From assembly GCA_963693285.1 (NCBI GenBank), contig OY848917.1, forward strand, positions 16,058,192 to 16,122,191: 64,000 bases of DNA. Reading direction: 5' to 3'. The notes beneath the pieces were generated by a model, which worked only from the letters and a program-made list of their open reading frames with translations, was not told the origin of the DNA and searched no databases. This document shows, piece by piece, positions 1-11,380 of this stretch. The position numbers were made by a program, and so were the translations under genes. The stretch is from Xestospongia muta (lineage: Eukaryota > Porifera > Demospongiae > Haplosclerida > Petrosiidae). Numbering within the stretch: the stretch's first letter is position 1; every line of letters begins with the position of its first letter.

Positions 1-320
1 AATAATTAACTTGATAATCGATATTAATTTAGTGTACCATTCTTGGCCTTCTTCATATATTGTTATAGGTGAGTCTTTGTGAACAGGACAATTATGTAGA
101 GACACACTACAAGAGAGAAGAGGTGTAAAATCATCACTTAGTCTCTTAACTTACTTTGCCTCTTGTCTGAACTTACACACAGGAGTTTGACTATAAACAT
201 AGAAACTTTTCCCATATGATTTCTTTTTGACGCCAAAACGTAGGTCACAAGGTTGGTCTACTGAGAGAGACACAATTTAACTGAAGACGCAGTCCTATTA
301 TACTTACCATGGTAACAAGA
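1..320 (-). pseudogene. 5' part of a second TTF2-like gene (GRF-type zinc finger), cut by the window edge
   Basis: Two minus-strand exons match the N-terminal zinc-finger region of transcription termination factor 2. The exon at 257-155 (103 nt) reads QPCDLRF, then SYGKSFYVYSQTPVCKF, like the GKSFYVC core of TTF2 and GRF zinc fingers. It ends at GTAAGT. The exon starting at 106 continues in phase as NVSLHNCPVHKDSPI, then IYEEGQEWYTKLISI, towards position 1. The first exon would end at about 318, but no start codon is seen, unlike the paralogous copy at 19.7-19.95 kb. The usual second Cys of YVC is Tyr in both copies. This copy keeps about 18 bases that the 19.7 kb copy has lost, so neither derives simply from the other. 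The remainder lies outside the window. Confidence 0.7.
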
Positions 321-414
321 TAGTGTTGTGTTGCTCTAAATGACCCTGCTAAGTTACCCATGAGACCAGCAACCTTGTATCGAGGATTACCTGTTATTGG
401 TAGCTGGGATGGTT

Positions 415-991
415 CTAGCCTCGTACCCAGGCGTTCTAGGAAAGAGTAGAACGCATGGTGACTACTGCTTGCGCATGCGCGTAATTATTGAACATAATTA
501 CTACATTTTCAATTAAATGACGAATCGATGGCCTGGGTTTATAATGATGACGTTTCATTCACTACACGAGTTTTAGCATGGCTAGTCAAATTTGTCGGTT
601 ATGCAGTGATTTAGTGAAAGCCAAAAGAGCAACAAACTGGTTTAAAAACGACTGGGTTTCTCGAATAATATTTTGCTTGAGGTTATCGTTTTGAGAGATG
701 ATGGTCTCTTTTTATATATTTGTATTAAATGCAAACTATAAATTGTGTCTCTAGAGAATCTCTTGCAGACTTGAGGCATTCAAACAACTGGTTCCTAGCT
801 TCTTTAGAGCATACAATAGACAAGCAGAAAAGTTTCTATCAGTACTACATAGTAATCACAATTAATCTAACATTGAATTTTGACGCCATAGTTGACGGAG
901 AATTTATATATACTATTTCCAAGAAATTTGTGGAAATTAAACGCATGCGCAAACAGTAGTTACGAGGCGTTTAGCCTGGGTACGAGGCTAG
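415..991. mobile_element. 577-bp element with terminal inverted repeats carrying a CRLC-type zinc-domain remnant
   Basis: An 18-bp perfect inverted repeat (ctagcctcgtacccaggc at 415-432; its complement at 974-991) bounds the element. A second inverted pair lies inside it: actactgcttgcgcatgcg at 461-479 and its near-complement ending at 960. From 578 on the plus strand a frame begins MASQICRLCSDLVKAKRA and continues, with breaks, to YICIKC and SLADL. This gives a Cys-x2-Cys ... Cys-x2-Cys layout like ZAD-type or transposon-associated zinc domains. Frameshifts and stops show that it is not functional now. A target duplication is uncertain: flanks ggatggtt and ggtggttt are similar but not identical. 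Likely a nonautonomous DNA transposon relic. Confidence 0.7.
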
Positions 992-1500
992 GGTGGTTTT
1001 TGGTGTAACTTGATTATGATGACATCATAATGAAATGTCATATAGTGATGTCATCATATTGATGACATCACCTAAATCAAACCTAACATTGTTAACTCAC
1101 ATAATAATACATAATAATACATAATAATATTTTATGAAATTTTCTTTGTTAGTTCTTGTTTGTTATACCAACTGCATATTTTTGGATGTACAAAAACTTT
1201 CTGTAATGTTCTCTGTGACTGAGAAAGGACCAGTTCTACTAATATTCCTTCCCAGTAGTTTAAAATTTAAAAATTAATAATAAATGTTGTGTTGCCCAAA
1301 TGATTCCTCCTCACTCACCTATTGGGGCTTCCACTTAGGCTCCAGGATTCCCTGCTATTGCTAGCTAGGACTGCCACCATAGCCTGGCCATAACACGACC
1401 TACCCAAGTTGGTTTCCTTTTATATGTGATTTTGTCATCAGGCTCTTGTGAGGAGCGACTGTAAATTACTATGAGTTTCATTAATGATTGCTATTTAATA
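992..1500. other. No gene seen; short palindromic motif cluster
   Basis: No coding signal was found. Between about 1015 and 1070 the motif tgatgacatca and near-complements recur three to four times in both orientations and can fold. The rest is AT-rich single-copy-looking DNA. Confidence 0.5.
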
Positions 1501-1529
1501 TATATACCAGTGTCGGTGAACAATCTAAT

Positions 1530-1720
1530 CTGGAGCTTACTAAGGTATTGGTATTGGATTATGACTGTGACAATAATGAGAATTATACCATAGTGATGAG
1601 GTATAGGAATCTGTCCATATAGTATTGGGCATGAGACCAACATTAATCTTACCTTTTAGATGAGCATCCTGTTGGAACTTCAAATTTAACCTTAACAGCA
1701 CTAAAACTTTCTGCTCTAAC
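1530..1720 (-). repeat. Dispersed copy of the 33.2-33.4 kb exon region
   Basis: The stretch from ggattatgactgtgacaat to the ttaaccttaacag region matches 33,220-33,380, including part of a minus-strand exon whose better copy reads LNLKFQQDARLK, and its donor site. Here the frame is broken. It is one of four copies in the window (others near 22.3, 29.8 and 33.3 kb). Confidence 0.7.
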
Positions 1721-1744
1721 TTGCGGTGACCCAGTAGGTTGCAA

Positions 1745-1840
1745 TTTGGGCCTATCTTAAGATCTAAACCCTAAATCCTAAACCCTAAACCCTAAACGCG
1801 ACCTCACAGTTTAGGGTTTAGATCTTAAGATAGGCCCAAA
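1745..1840. repeat. 31-bp perfect inverted repeat with a CCCTAAA-rich loop
   Basis: Arms at 1745-1775 and 1810-1840 are exact reverse complements (outer end tttgggcctatcttaag, inner end ccctaaa). The 34-base loop holds further ccctaaa units and the motif acgcgacctc; acgcgacctac recurs just right of the hairpin. It could form a strong stem. Probably the core of a small fold-back element, not a telomere remnant, because the CCCTAAA run is only a few units. Confidence 0.85.
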
Positions 1841-1861
1841 ACGCGACCTACCAAGCCACCA

Positions 1862-3445
1862 CCCTAAACATAGAATATGATCTCAAAAGCATGAAATAAC
1901 GTGACTATTGTGGAAGAATTATGAACTTCACTGAATTGTGACTTGTAAGTGTCTATATCTTATCTTAGTCAATATGTCCAATTGTCTATTCCTTTGTGTG
2001 TGTTCTAGAACTTTCTCTATGTATTATATATATATATATTGATGTTTTGTTTTTCCTAAGAGAGTCGGATTAAACTCTATTTAGTATCAAGGATATGACA
2101 AATATGTCTATGAATGTACACAGCAGAAAAAGTCTTGAAGGTATTATAGCATTGGATGATTTTAAAATAGCTACACCAAAAGTATGAAAGTTGTAGAGAA
2201 TGTGAAGACTTTACTGATGGCAAACGGATTGTTGCTATTATCAATTGAAACTGTGATTTCTGAAATGACTAAAGAGGTTACTACATGATAATTATTTCAT
2301 TTATTTTATCATTTAATAGATTCGTGTACTGCTAAAATTTAAAAAGAACATTTATTCATTTCGAGCTCATGACTTACCGGCACTAATTACAAGAGAAGGA
2401 CTGTTTTCCCAGATTTGGTACTGAAGGATATGATTCTATGGCAGTGTATTGCTGATAAAATTATTGAATTTGTGATACAAGATGAGTTAATTTCATCTCA
2501 AGCTCGAAAGTGTTCACAAGCCAGAACACTCGGTTCAATTGAAGAAAATGCAATACATTATGCAGGTAGTTATTTCATCAAAAAAATTATTAAATTCATT
2601 CAAAAAACAGCAAAATATGATGGCTGTATTGATGCTTTGATTTCTCTTGTCCTTGATGATGTCAGCAGCCATAGAGCTGAAGAATCATTTTTGAAATATA
2701 CACAAACGTGGTTGGACAGTACAGACAGAGGTGGTCTCTATCACATTAGTAACTTATTGTTTTCAGTTATTTAGTGAGATTAAGCATGTATGATACATTG
2801 AAAGAAAATTTTGATTGTAAGAAGAAGTCCACGGCGCTGTCTCTTAGGTTTCTAAAAAGTAAAAATTATGTGATGTCACACTCCTTTATCTTCAATAAAT
2901 GATGACATTTTGGAAATAAATTTCTTGCTTATTTGAAACACCTACAACCTAATGTTTTTAAACTAATGTGCACTATTATACATTGACAATACACGGACAA
3001 TCTTAAAACTTTCAAGAAAAGTATACTTCTGGCAATAAATTGGCCATAAAATTGGCACTCAAGTTTTTATATCTCTGCTATACTTCCATTTAGGACAATA
3101 AAGCCAAAACTAATGCATGGAGAGGGTTGTGAACTTTCTCTCAATATGAGCTTTGTTATGATCTAACACACAGTGGTCGAGAAAAATTGGCCAAACCGTT
3201 ATTTTAACCAATATTTTATATTAAAACATATCTGTGACAAAACTTAAGGTTAAAAAATATTTTTGAAATATATTTTCTAAAACGTTAATCTATATGTCAT
3301 ATCGTAAATGACTAGAAAGCTTCTGCAATATCCAAAAATTACTAAAATAATACCATTTATTTACCACATTCGCCGTCTTTTTCCATAGAGACAAACGGAC
3401 ACGACGTCTATACATATACTTTATATTAGCATCCGGTCGAGTTTC
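1862..3445. repeat. Dispersed repeat, longer copy (paralogue at 12,468-12,955), with about 1.08 kb of extra sequence inside
   Basis: 1862-2020 matches 12,468-12,625 and 3098-3440 matches 12,635-12,955 at high identity, but here the blocks are separated by about 1.08 kb. The extra segment holds a 119-codon plus-strand frame (2415-2774) with HYAGSYFIKKIIKFIQ. This loosely resembles the HYVAGYVxRKL-type segment of some transposase-related proteins (weak resemblance, from memory). It may be a nested insertion here or a deletion in the other copy. Confidence 0.65.
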
Positions 3446-3700
3446 TACGGAAGCCGAAGGCGGACATCCAATTCTATTTCGAATTTAATACTCTGCTTTG
3501 AAGTTTTCCGAAAATATTCAAATTCCGATTCTATTTTCTATCCTTCGATGGAATATTTAACAACTAAAATCCTATAGCCCCACCCTAACCAGAAACACGT
3601 CGCTTCGCTACATTCTAAGAGACAGCTCACGGTGCTCGCTTCACGTCATTGAGCGATGAAAAGTAGAATTGGAATTGGATGTCCGCCTTCGGCTTCCGTA
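3446..3700. mobile_element. 255-bp fold-back element with 29-bp terminal inverted repeats
   Basis: 3446-3474 (tacggaagccgaaggcggac...) and 3672-3700 are exact reverse complements. The second copy of the surrounding repeat (12,635-12,955) stops just before this point, so the fold-back lies at the edge of the larger repeat. No coding capacity was seen. The motif agttt lies close to both outer edges but an exact target duplication could not be settled. Confidence 0.75.
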
Positions 3701-4096
3701 AGTTTTACATCCATTGTCGTACAGTATCTATGCTGACAGACTACAGTATCCTCGCTATGCGCCCACGCGCAGCGAGGTTAATTACGTTTCAGCAAGAAAT
3801 AGTCAGTTTGATGAGTCATGTCTGCCCACTCATGACGGAACTGCTTGCAAGAGAGGAATTTGGGCAAGCTATTGCTGGCTCAAGAGAAGAAATACCAGGA
3901 GTATATTAGCAAGCTCAAGGAAATCCTCAGCGATAAAATTAAAGTACATTAGCAGTTTTATTAAACGTTAATATATTTAACAATAAATTTAACAATTATG
4001 TTAAGTATTAGAAAACTTAGTGTGTAACTATATTAGTCTTCAGTGAGGAGGTGAGGAGGAGATAGTTTGTTCTTTTTTTTCCCTTGTCTTTTTGGT
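3701..4096. other. No gene seen
   Basis: Two overlapping short open frames (3679-3909, 3714-3971) start inside the fold-back and show no recognisable motif. The stretch otherwise gives the 3' flank of the minus-strand gene that ends at 4097. Confidence 0.4.
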
Positions 4097-4690
4097 TTAC
4101 ACAATAGCGATAATTACACAGCCAGATACTAAAATCCAGAAACCCACTACAAAAAGTTAATAAATAAGAACATTATAATAATTGTTGTGAAGCTTACTAT
4201 TAATGTTAGATGATGATGATAATGATAGTGAAGATGTAAACATTGGTTCCACTGGCGTTCTGGTACTTGGAATAAAAGCAGAACTTGTAGGAGAGAAAGA
4301 AGTTTCACTTTGCTTTATTTTGACATCCCCTAGGAAACTTGGTTCTTGCAACACATGTAAGAAACACAGATCGTAAGAACAGCAGGTTGTGATGTACGAG
4401 AGTCCAAAGTGACTGTTATTCCTTGGTATACAATTATTTTCACAATTCAGCCTGAAATATCGCCAACTAGACCCTGTTGAATATATCGTAACAGCGCATT
4501 CACCAGTACAAGCGATAAAATCGACTACTCTATCGCCTAGGTTATATATTCTGCATCTTAGACTGACTACTGGAACGGTAAACAATACCATTAGATCTAT
4601 AATGAGAAAACTGTAGTCAGTAGTGCAAATTTACAATTCATATGAAATAGAAATAAACTTACACACAATAAGGACGACACACAGAGTCAT
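4097..4690 (-). CDS. Predicted GPI-anchored Ly6/uPAR three-finger protein, three exons, about 158 aa
   Basis: Exons 4690-4663, 4596-4198 and 4146-4097 join with matching phases (each intron phase 1) and GT-AG borders. The first exon plus the start of the second give a signal peptide, MTLCVVLIVYLMVLFTVP. The mature part has eight cysteines in three-finger order: LRC, IACTGEC, LNCENNC and the closing TCCSYDLC, which fits the CCxxDxCN end of Ly6/uPAR domains (Phe replaces the usual last Asn). A Ser/Thr/Pro-rich stretch of about 50 residues follows. The 17-codon last exon adds MGFWILVSGCVIIAIV then stop, a hydrophobic end typical of GPI-attachment signals. A cell-surface protein is inferred; the ligand is unknown. 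The single-exon frame alone would miss both the signal peptide and the anchor. Confidence 0.72.
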
Positions 4691-4699
4691 ATAAATTTA

Positions 4700-7640
4700 T
4701 TACTAAAGAGGTTATAAACTAAACACTTCCTTTGGGTTTAAACGAGCTTATTTAAGCATCACGTTGACGCTATATGAGGTAGAAATATACTATTACCACT
4801 CCCCTTTTTATCAAAATCCAAATCTCCTAACTTGAAAGTTTTTTGTGGCAAATTGTGGTAATTGTTGTATTGTATGTTGTCATATGTCACCTTCCATAAC
4901 TCCATACTGAAATTTTCATGTTAATAATTATAGTTAACAGTGTAGCTTATTAATTAAAGAAATTCCATATAAAAACGTTAACATCAATCACAACAATAAA
5001 TGAAACATGTATAGTAAATGTAAAAAGTTTGAACACCCAGTTCAACCAGCATTTAATCTCTTAGCCAGTCACAAAGTTGTAAGATGGGAGTATCTACTGC
5101 AAGTTAAATATTAAAGTATCATTTGGTATTTTATTGCAAACCTTTTTCTTGAGGGTAATATCTCTCACTCGTTCTCTGAAATAGGCAAGAGCACTAACGT
5201 AAGGCATCACTAATTGTTCCTAAACAGATCAAAAGTGATCTAGTAATAAGTAGTCTGTACAATAGATCTGTCTAAAGTAACTAGACTATATCACACACTC
5301 CAATGTAGTTAGCCATACTGTGTTATATAACTAAAATATCACATCAGACTTTGACATTTTGCAACCCTCGATAGTGACCAGTGTAAAAAGTAACTGATCC
5401 ATTTATCAGATTCATAACAAGCCTTAGAAAAATTATAGTTTGAGTATATAGGAAGAAGGTAGAATAGATTTATAGACCTTACTTCAAATTGAGCAATTTC
5501 ATTATTATGGTGAGGGATTAAGATCAACACCTCCATTATGTGTATATCAGTAGTATCTTACTATAAATAAACACTTAAGTAATATTATATAAATTTTATC
5601 AGGTACTTGAGTATCAAAAGAGAAGCAAGGTGACAAATATGCAAAGGACCACAACCCCCCCCCCCCCCTGTTTATGTGATGCTCTGCCTCTCTTTCATAC
5701 ATACTTACCAAGCATAACTGAACACTCAAATGGTCCACCTTGATTCCATGGACTGAGCCAAGCTGAGGCTTGCTTGCCTTCCACAAAACAAAGTTATTAA
5801 TTATGATGTCTCTTGTCTTGGAGATGATCAGTTGAAACACTCAACTCATGGAACAAAAAGAAGAGTACATCAGAATTACATTGGACATAATACCTTCTCT
5901 TTCAGCCAATGCCTTGAGATCTCAATAGAGGTCTATTGCAAGCCTTGTACTTAGTTAGATGATTTGTCTAGCCCTATTGATGATCTAGAAAGAGAATAAT
6001 AAAGTGAAGCTTGACATCCTTTGTTCCAATGTTATTCTTATTCAAAAGAAAGCAAAGTTCAAAGTAAACTTAACCCAGTCCTTTAACTTAAATTTCATTT
6101 ATTGACAAAAGCACTTTCTATTTAGTCATTTCATTTACTTTATCATCAATGTCAGTAATACTCATAACAAAGAGTATATCGTAACCAAAATAGTTGGACA
6201 AAACTCTTTGAAGAATGTCAAATGTAATGTAGGACCTAGCGCACATGAAAGAAAGAAATGATAAGAGAAAGATGGAGGCAGACAGACAAAGAGGTTTACC
6301 TCACATGTCCCATGTATGAAGTATTATAAACAGTTGGGCCACAGCTATACTAAGTAACTTCTTTATTGTTTAAAGGTATAAAGTCTTCCTAAATCAATCA
6401 ACATAATATATATACTACATTTGTTGCTACTATGTGATTCATACCTTCTTTTTGTTAGACTATTGTATAACATTAAACAGTTCCAAGGTTCATAAGTTTG
6501 TGGAGAAATCCCTGTAACTAAGAGATAAATTAATATTTGTAAACACATACAACATATTAAAGGATAGCTGGATACACTGCTCACCTGTAATATCAGAGGA
6601 TGCCATTCTTGTCCACCACAATTTTTGATTGATTAAAAATCTACAAAGATGAACAGATCTGTAAATATTACTGAAGAGAGAGATCGTAGGATAATAAGCA
6701 ATAAAAATTGGAGCATGTGTCAACAAGATCATCCAGAAAGATTGTAACAACGTGGTGTTGCCTCAAAGAGTATGATCCAGATAATCAGTTAATAATTAAA
6801 ATAGGTGTGGCCACAATTATAGTATTATAATTTATTGTTAAAATAAGCGATTTTAACAGATACTTTTAGATATTTTAGTGTAAGCTTCAACATAGTATTG
6901 TTTATTTTAGCTTCCTACAAGTAGTCAACTTTTAACCATGTTCTTTTAGTTAGTATATTGGTAATTTCCTATAGTGTCAGGAAAAACTCCATTAGCTATC
7001 AAGGAACTCTTGGCAATGACTTTGCAATATTTTCTACAGTGTCACATTTGACCAAGAACTCCATCAACCATGAAGGAACTCTTAGTAATTACTGCATGGT
7101 CAATGGAGTACTTGGCATGCAAAAGTTTAGAAAACAGTGTAAAGGATTTGTAAGTTCTTTACTCTCTTTTTTACAATCATACATCGAGAGAGCATTGTTC
7201 AAGAATATTGAGGATTGAGCATTACAAGGTAACATTTGTTAAGATTTCTTCTGCAGTGCAAGGAACTTCAATGACTAACTCTTACTTTGGGTCTTTATTG
7301 TTTTCTCTCATATATACACTAAAAGATCAAGTCAAAGATATTGAAGATTCTAAAGTGTGTTCTCTTTATTCATATATCTCTTCCCTTTCCCAATACTGTG
7401 GTCAACAATGCAGTACTACTTCTACATAGTTGTGCCATGGGTTCTCACATATTAGAGATGCTAAATATACATCGAGTATACATATCAAGAATCTTGAATA
7501 AAGTTTGCACTTTTTTGGTTTGTACTATTGTATATTTGATATGATAAAATAGTCCATGAGTGTCAAGATATCTTATTGTGTTGCTACTTGCTACAACTCT
7601 GATATTATTTGCATACTCAAGCTGAGATATGGAGAAGGCG
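4700..7640. other. About 2.9 kb without a convincing gene
   Basis: AT-rich, with several short open frames on both strands that have no recognisable motif. A run of C lies at 5654-5669. One minus-strand stretch (about 5830-5710) is open and ends at a good donor (GTAAGTATG), so an isolated unrecognised exon is possible. At 6960-7110 the plus strand has a short internal repetition (two similar blocks containing ggaactctt). Nothing here can be assigned. Confidence 0.4.
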
Positions 7641-7667
7641 GGGCTACAACGAAATGTCTAATATTAT

Positions 7668-7789
7668 TGGAGAGAAATTTCTGTTTCACTAGAACTTTCT
7701 CTTGCAAATATTATACCTACAGGACAGGCTTTTCGGTGGCATAAAATTGGATCCGATCCTGAAGAATGGTCAGGGACAATATCAATAAG
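7668..7789 (+). pseudogene. OGG1: Isolated OGG1-like exon (8-oxoguanine DNA glycosylase N-terminal segment)
   Basis: The frame starting at 7668 reads WREISVSLELSLANI, then PTGQAFRWHKIG, then EEWSGTISIR, and ends at the donor GTAACC. This follows the start of eukaryotic OGG1, where a Leu-rich strand leads to SGQSFRW and then HWSGVL. No start codon lies in frame (a TAA is four codons upstream), and no exon for the helix-hairpin-helix, catalytic Lys or GVGTKVAD part is found before decayed death-domain exons begin at about 7.88 kb. It is best read as a stranded OGG1 exon left by rearrangement; a distant intact gene using it is less likely. Confidence 0.55.
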
Positions 7790-7879
7790 GTAACCTTGTA
7801 TAATTATAATTTACATTATTATTTATTATTTAGGCATTGGTAAGTTTCATTTCTCAATTTTTTATATTCACTATAGCTA

Positions 7880-8398
7880 ATGATCTTCAACTCATTTTCT
7901 TGAAAGAACCTGAGTTAAAAGATTTAATGATGGATCTGGCTGAGATTCAATCACAGTGGTCTACTCTGGGAACTGCTCTTAATGTACCTGAGGAAATGTT
8001 GCCAGTAAATCATCAGAATGTTCCTGATAATATGAATTCAAAGCAACATTGCAATATTGTCATTTGTCTTTGTAGATCTTACAATGATCATTGACAAAAG
8101 GCCTGACATGATTGATTTAATGTCTCTCCTGTCTCAAATCCAGTCTCAATGATTTACTCTAGGAACAACACTGAATGTACCTAACCAAGGGTTGTTAGAC
8201 CGAGATATTCCTATTAGTGCAAAATTAAATGTGATCTTGTAGTCGTGGTTAGATGGTAATGGGAAGTATAGTCCAGTTACCTGGAAGACAGTTATGGAAG
8301 CAGTAAAAAGCTCTATTATTAACAACAGAAGAGTTGGAGATGAGATACGAAAGTACTTGTGTCAAGATCAAATATTTCACAAGTATATTGAATATTAG
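7880..8398 (+). pseudogene. Two decayed death-domain exons in tandem
   Basis: The first (about 7900-8035) reads EPELKDLMMDLAEIQSQW, STLGTALNVPEEML, the N-terminal half of a death domain, then breaks off. The second (about 8095-8398) reads PDMIDLMSLLSQIQSQ, TFLGTTLNVP-like sequence, SWLDGNGKYSPVTWKTV and GDEIRKYLCQDQIF, a full-length death-domain match with two in-frame stops (TGA for the Trp after IQSQ, TAG before SWLDG). Paralogous remnants lie at 51.8 and 53.4-54.0 kb. In intact genes of this window the equivalent exon follows ZU5 or ROC-COR exons. Confidence 0.75.
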
Positions 8399-9130
8399 TA
8401 TTTTGATTTTATGTATATGGCACTCATTTTTGTGTCCTTTGTAGCTATTAATGATCAATTGTGAGGCTATATATAATGTTCACCAGTTGAATGTTGCATA
8501 TGTGTTCTACATGCTGCTAACTAAAGTGATTATGAGAGATTATACACATTAATTTATATATGGAAGTTGTCAGAAAGAATACCTAGAAAATATCACTTTA
8601 ATGAATATCATCAACAAAGCTAGACAATAGTATGACTATAGCCAATATCTGATTAACTATATAAAGACTCACCACACTCAGAAGCAATTATAATCTAGAA
8701 GTTTCTGATTGATATGAGTTAAGAGCCATGAATGAATTTAGAGATCTCCTAGGCTATCATGCTCACAGATAGCCCTTAAATTTCTGTAACCTACACGGGC
8801 CAAACTAGACTAAAGTCTAAAGAAATATATATACAAGTACATATTTTAAATTTGGTAAATTAGTAATTGTGTTTTGGATCATTTTTATATTCTATTTTAA
8901 TTGAATTGTACATGTTCTCTAATGCAGATCCTTCTAGTTTTTTTGCATGTTATAAACTTTGGCCCAGCTCTTAATTATTAAATATAATTCAATAGTATAT
9001 AAAAATATTGCTTACAAATATACATTGTCTAATTTGTTGACTTAATTAAGCAAGGCCATCATTAAAGGGCCAAAGTGAGGCAATTAAATCTACAAAATAT
9101 GCAGCTCAGCAAAAGAACAGAACTGCAAAG
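8399..9130. repeat. Duplicated flank shared with about 54.0-54.76 kb
   Basis: Sequence downstream of the decayed death-domain exon matches the sequence downstream of the 53.8 kb remnant over about 0.7 kb. Shared blocks include the gttcaccagt region, tttggcccagct followed by aattatt and ataattcaa, and the cagcttagcaaaagaa region. The whole 7.85-9.13 kb block is therefore a segmental duplicate of 53.34-54.76 kb. No separate gene. Confidence 0.7.
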
Positions 9131-10370
9131 TGACTGTCAGTAAACACCCATCATGATTGGTCCTACAGATTTTTGTGTAAAAAAAGGATTTACGCCTAGA
9201 GTTACTCATGGGATGATTTTACACCAATGCAACCTGGAGTATATCATGGGACAATTTCAAACCAATACAACCTTGATTTACTCTAGAGCCAAGTTTATAC
9301 TATTGTTTTTAGTTTAAAATCCCTCAGTAAATTCATCTATCTTTGTATTATTATAGGGTAATTTTACACCAATTGGCTAATTAAGGGATTTACTCATTTA
9401 AGTTCCTTCCACATTAAAACTAATATCTATTTTATGGCACAACTTTACACTAGTTGCCACCCTCAACTGGAAATGGTGTACAATTGTCCGATACAAAGTG
9501 AAAGCTACAAGTTCAACTGAAGGAAGATTTTAACATTAACCTTTGAACTCACATAAAACCTTTCCATGAGAATAATCTGACAATCAACTCAAGAAGACTT
9601 TTACATAAGATCTTCTGATCTTGCATGTGTGGTTAAATGTTAGGTGTGGTTGAGACATGCATGCATTCATCAATCGCAGCTCTATTAGAGTGGAGTTGGC
9701 CTGACACTTGATTATCGTGTTGTCAGGCGGTAAAACTATAGTGACGTTTCTCAAAGTACTAATCATTTGTTTGTTAATAAAATGTAACAGTGATATTCGA
9801 CCTGCTTTTTTAAAAGCAAACAATATTTAGACCTTCTTTTGGTCTTCCATCACAGCCATCATAGTATAATATAGTGTTACCTGTATGAATATGTATCTTA
9901 TACATATACCAAACCTTAATTAAAATTTTCTGTGAAATATTTAGTACCTTAGCTAATACAATGAATGATCTAAAATATGACTGTGATTTTACCTATTAGG
10001 AATTACCACAGGGCCTAAAAAGTGACTTTTTTATCACTCCACACATGTACAACTTGAATACATTTACGTCAATGTGCATGTATAGTGTCTAAAATTGAAC
10101 TGATAACTTGAATGTGATTGAGTTTCATTTCAGTAAAATCATAGAAGTTTTAACTGGTGTAATTCAGTTAATAACAAATATCATTATATGTCACAGTAGT
10201 ATAAATAATGCAGAAATTAATACTGCACAAATTATCTCTAGTCACTGCACACTTTTTCCAATCACTGCACATTTGTGCAGTGATACCCTTAGTTTTTAGG
10301 CCCTAAAATACCACAAAACAGCCATCTGAGTCTGACAAAGAGTTCAGTTTGCAAAATGGACAGCAGCGAT
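9131..10370. other. No gene seen
   Basis: Low-complexity AT-rich DNA with short unassigned frames on both strands. No splice-supported exon was recognised. Confidence 0.4.
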
Positions 10371-10373
10371 TAT

Positions 10374-10478
10374 AAATTCAATGCCATCTAATGTGTATAC
10401 AGATTCTATAGCAGACATTGGATCAATTGTAAGTGCATTTCAAAAAGTTGGAGTAGATGCCATAGAATATCACGGAGC
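10374..10478 (+). repeat. Duplicated fragment of the RecQ-like pseudogene
   Basis: About 100 bases beginning at aattcaatgccatctaat match 10,975-11,075 (the NSMPSIVYTDFIADIG segment) and are fused directly to the start of the RecQ-like frame. This puts a downstream helicase segment in front of an upstream one, a sign of internal rearrangement. Confidence 0.75.
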
Positions 10479-11380
10479 CTAATACAAGATCAGGTGCATA
10501 AACTCAATAATATTCAAGTACCATCTGTATTTTTGGGATCTACTCAGCTTGATAAACTGACTGAAATATGTACGTGCTTTGAACTCAGACAGTAAAGAAC
10601 AGTTGATATTTGTCACTCCAGAGTGGATAACCAAGCCCAGTAATCAGATGAAGTTACATTTCCTTGCACATGCTAATAAATTGTCACTCATTGCAATTGA
10701 TGAGGCACATTTGTACACTGAATGAAATGACTTCCGAAATGCATTTAGTGAGCTATGGAGATTAAAGTCAGACTTTCTAAATGTTCCAATTATGGCCCTG
10801 ACACCAACTGCTACAGAGAGTGTGGAGAATGACATTAAGTTACTCTTATGAAATCTGGTAATCAGTAAATCTTCAGTAAATCAACCTAACATTACCATAA
10901 ATGTTGAAGAATTACATAGTGATTCATCATCATCTACCCCAGTTCAGTTTGTAAAAAGAGCAGCAGAGATTATAAATTCAATGCCATCTATTGTATATAC
11001 AGATTTTATAGCAGACATTGGACCAATTGTAATTGCATTTCAAGAAGTTGGAGTAGATGCTGTAGAATATCACAGAGAGATGGATGGACCTTCTCGTCAT
11101 GAATCTTATGTCAAGTGGAAGTCAGGGCAGGTACAAACAATAGTAGTTACAAAAGCATTTAGCATAAGGATTGACAAACCAGACATCTGCCATGTTGTTC
11201 AGAATGGAGTCTCTGAACGTTTGCTATCTTGGTCTCAAGAGTTAGGGTGAACCAGTAGAGATGACCAGCAAGCATGTACAACAATACTGTATCGTAAATC
11301 AGACATTTCCCATGCTAACCCATGGGTATTGAATGATCTAGCTAATGCATGTAGAAAGGTACTTGACTATATTGTGTACA
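10478..11380 (+). pseudogene. RecQ-like DNA helicase pseudogene
   Basis: Conserved RecQ segments occur in order: SLIQDQVHKLNNI, VFLGSTQLDK, LIFVTPEWI, motif II IAIDEAHLYTE (DEAH at 10,699-10,710), motif III PIMALTPTATE, then SIVYTDFIADI and motif V TIVVTKAFSIRIDKPDI. Motif VI is degraded to QELG, stop, TSRDDQQA where QxGRAGRDG is expected. In-frame stops after LDK, after LYTE, before NLV and inside motif VI show that it is dead. No Walker A exon is seen upstream. Intronless RecQ-like copies often ride in transposons or arise by retroposition; which applies here cannot be told. Confidence 0.82.

Noticed and set aside
1770..1800. CCCTAAA units as an internal telomere
   Set aside because: Only about four imperfect units, and they lie inside a fold-back hairpin.
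2415..2774. 119-codon frame as a real gene
   Set aside because: It lies in the part of a dispersed repeat that is absent from the other copy, and its only likeness is a weak transposase-type motif; kept only as part of the repeat.
5547..5840. 97-codon minus-strand frame ending at a donor-like site
   Set aside because: No motif and no partner exon. It crosses a poly-C run; at most an isolated exon, noted in the gap entry.
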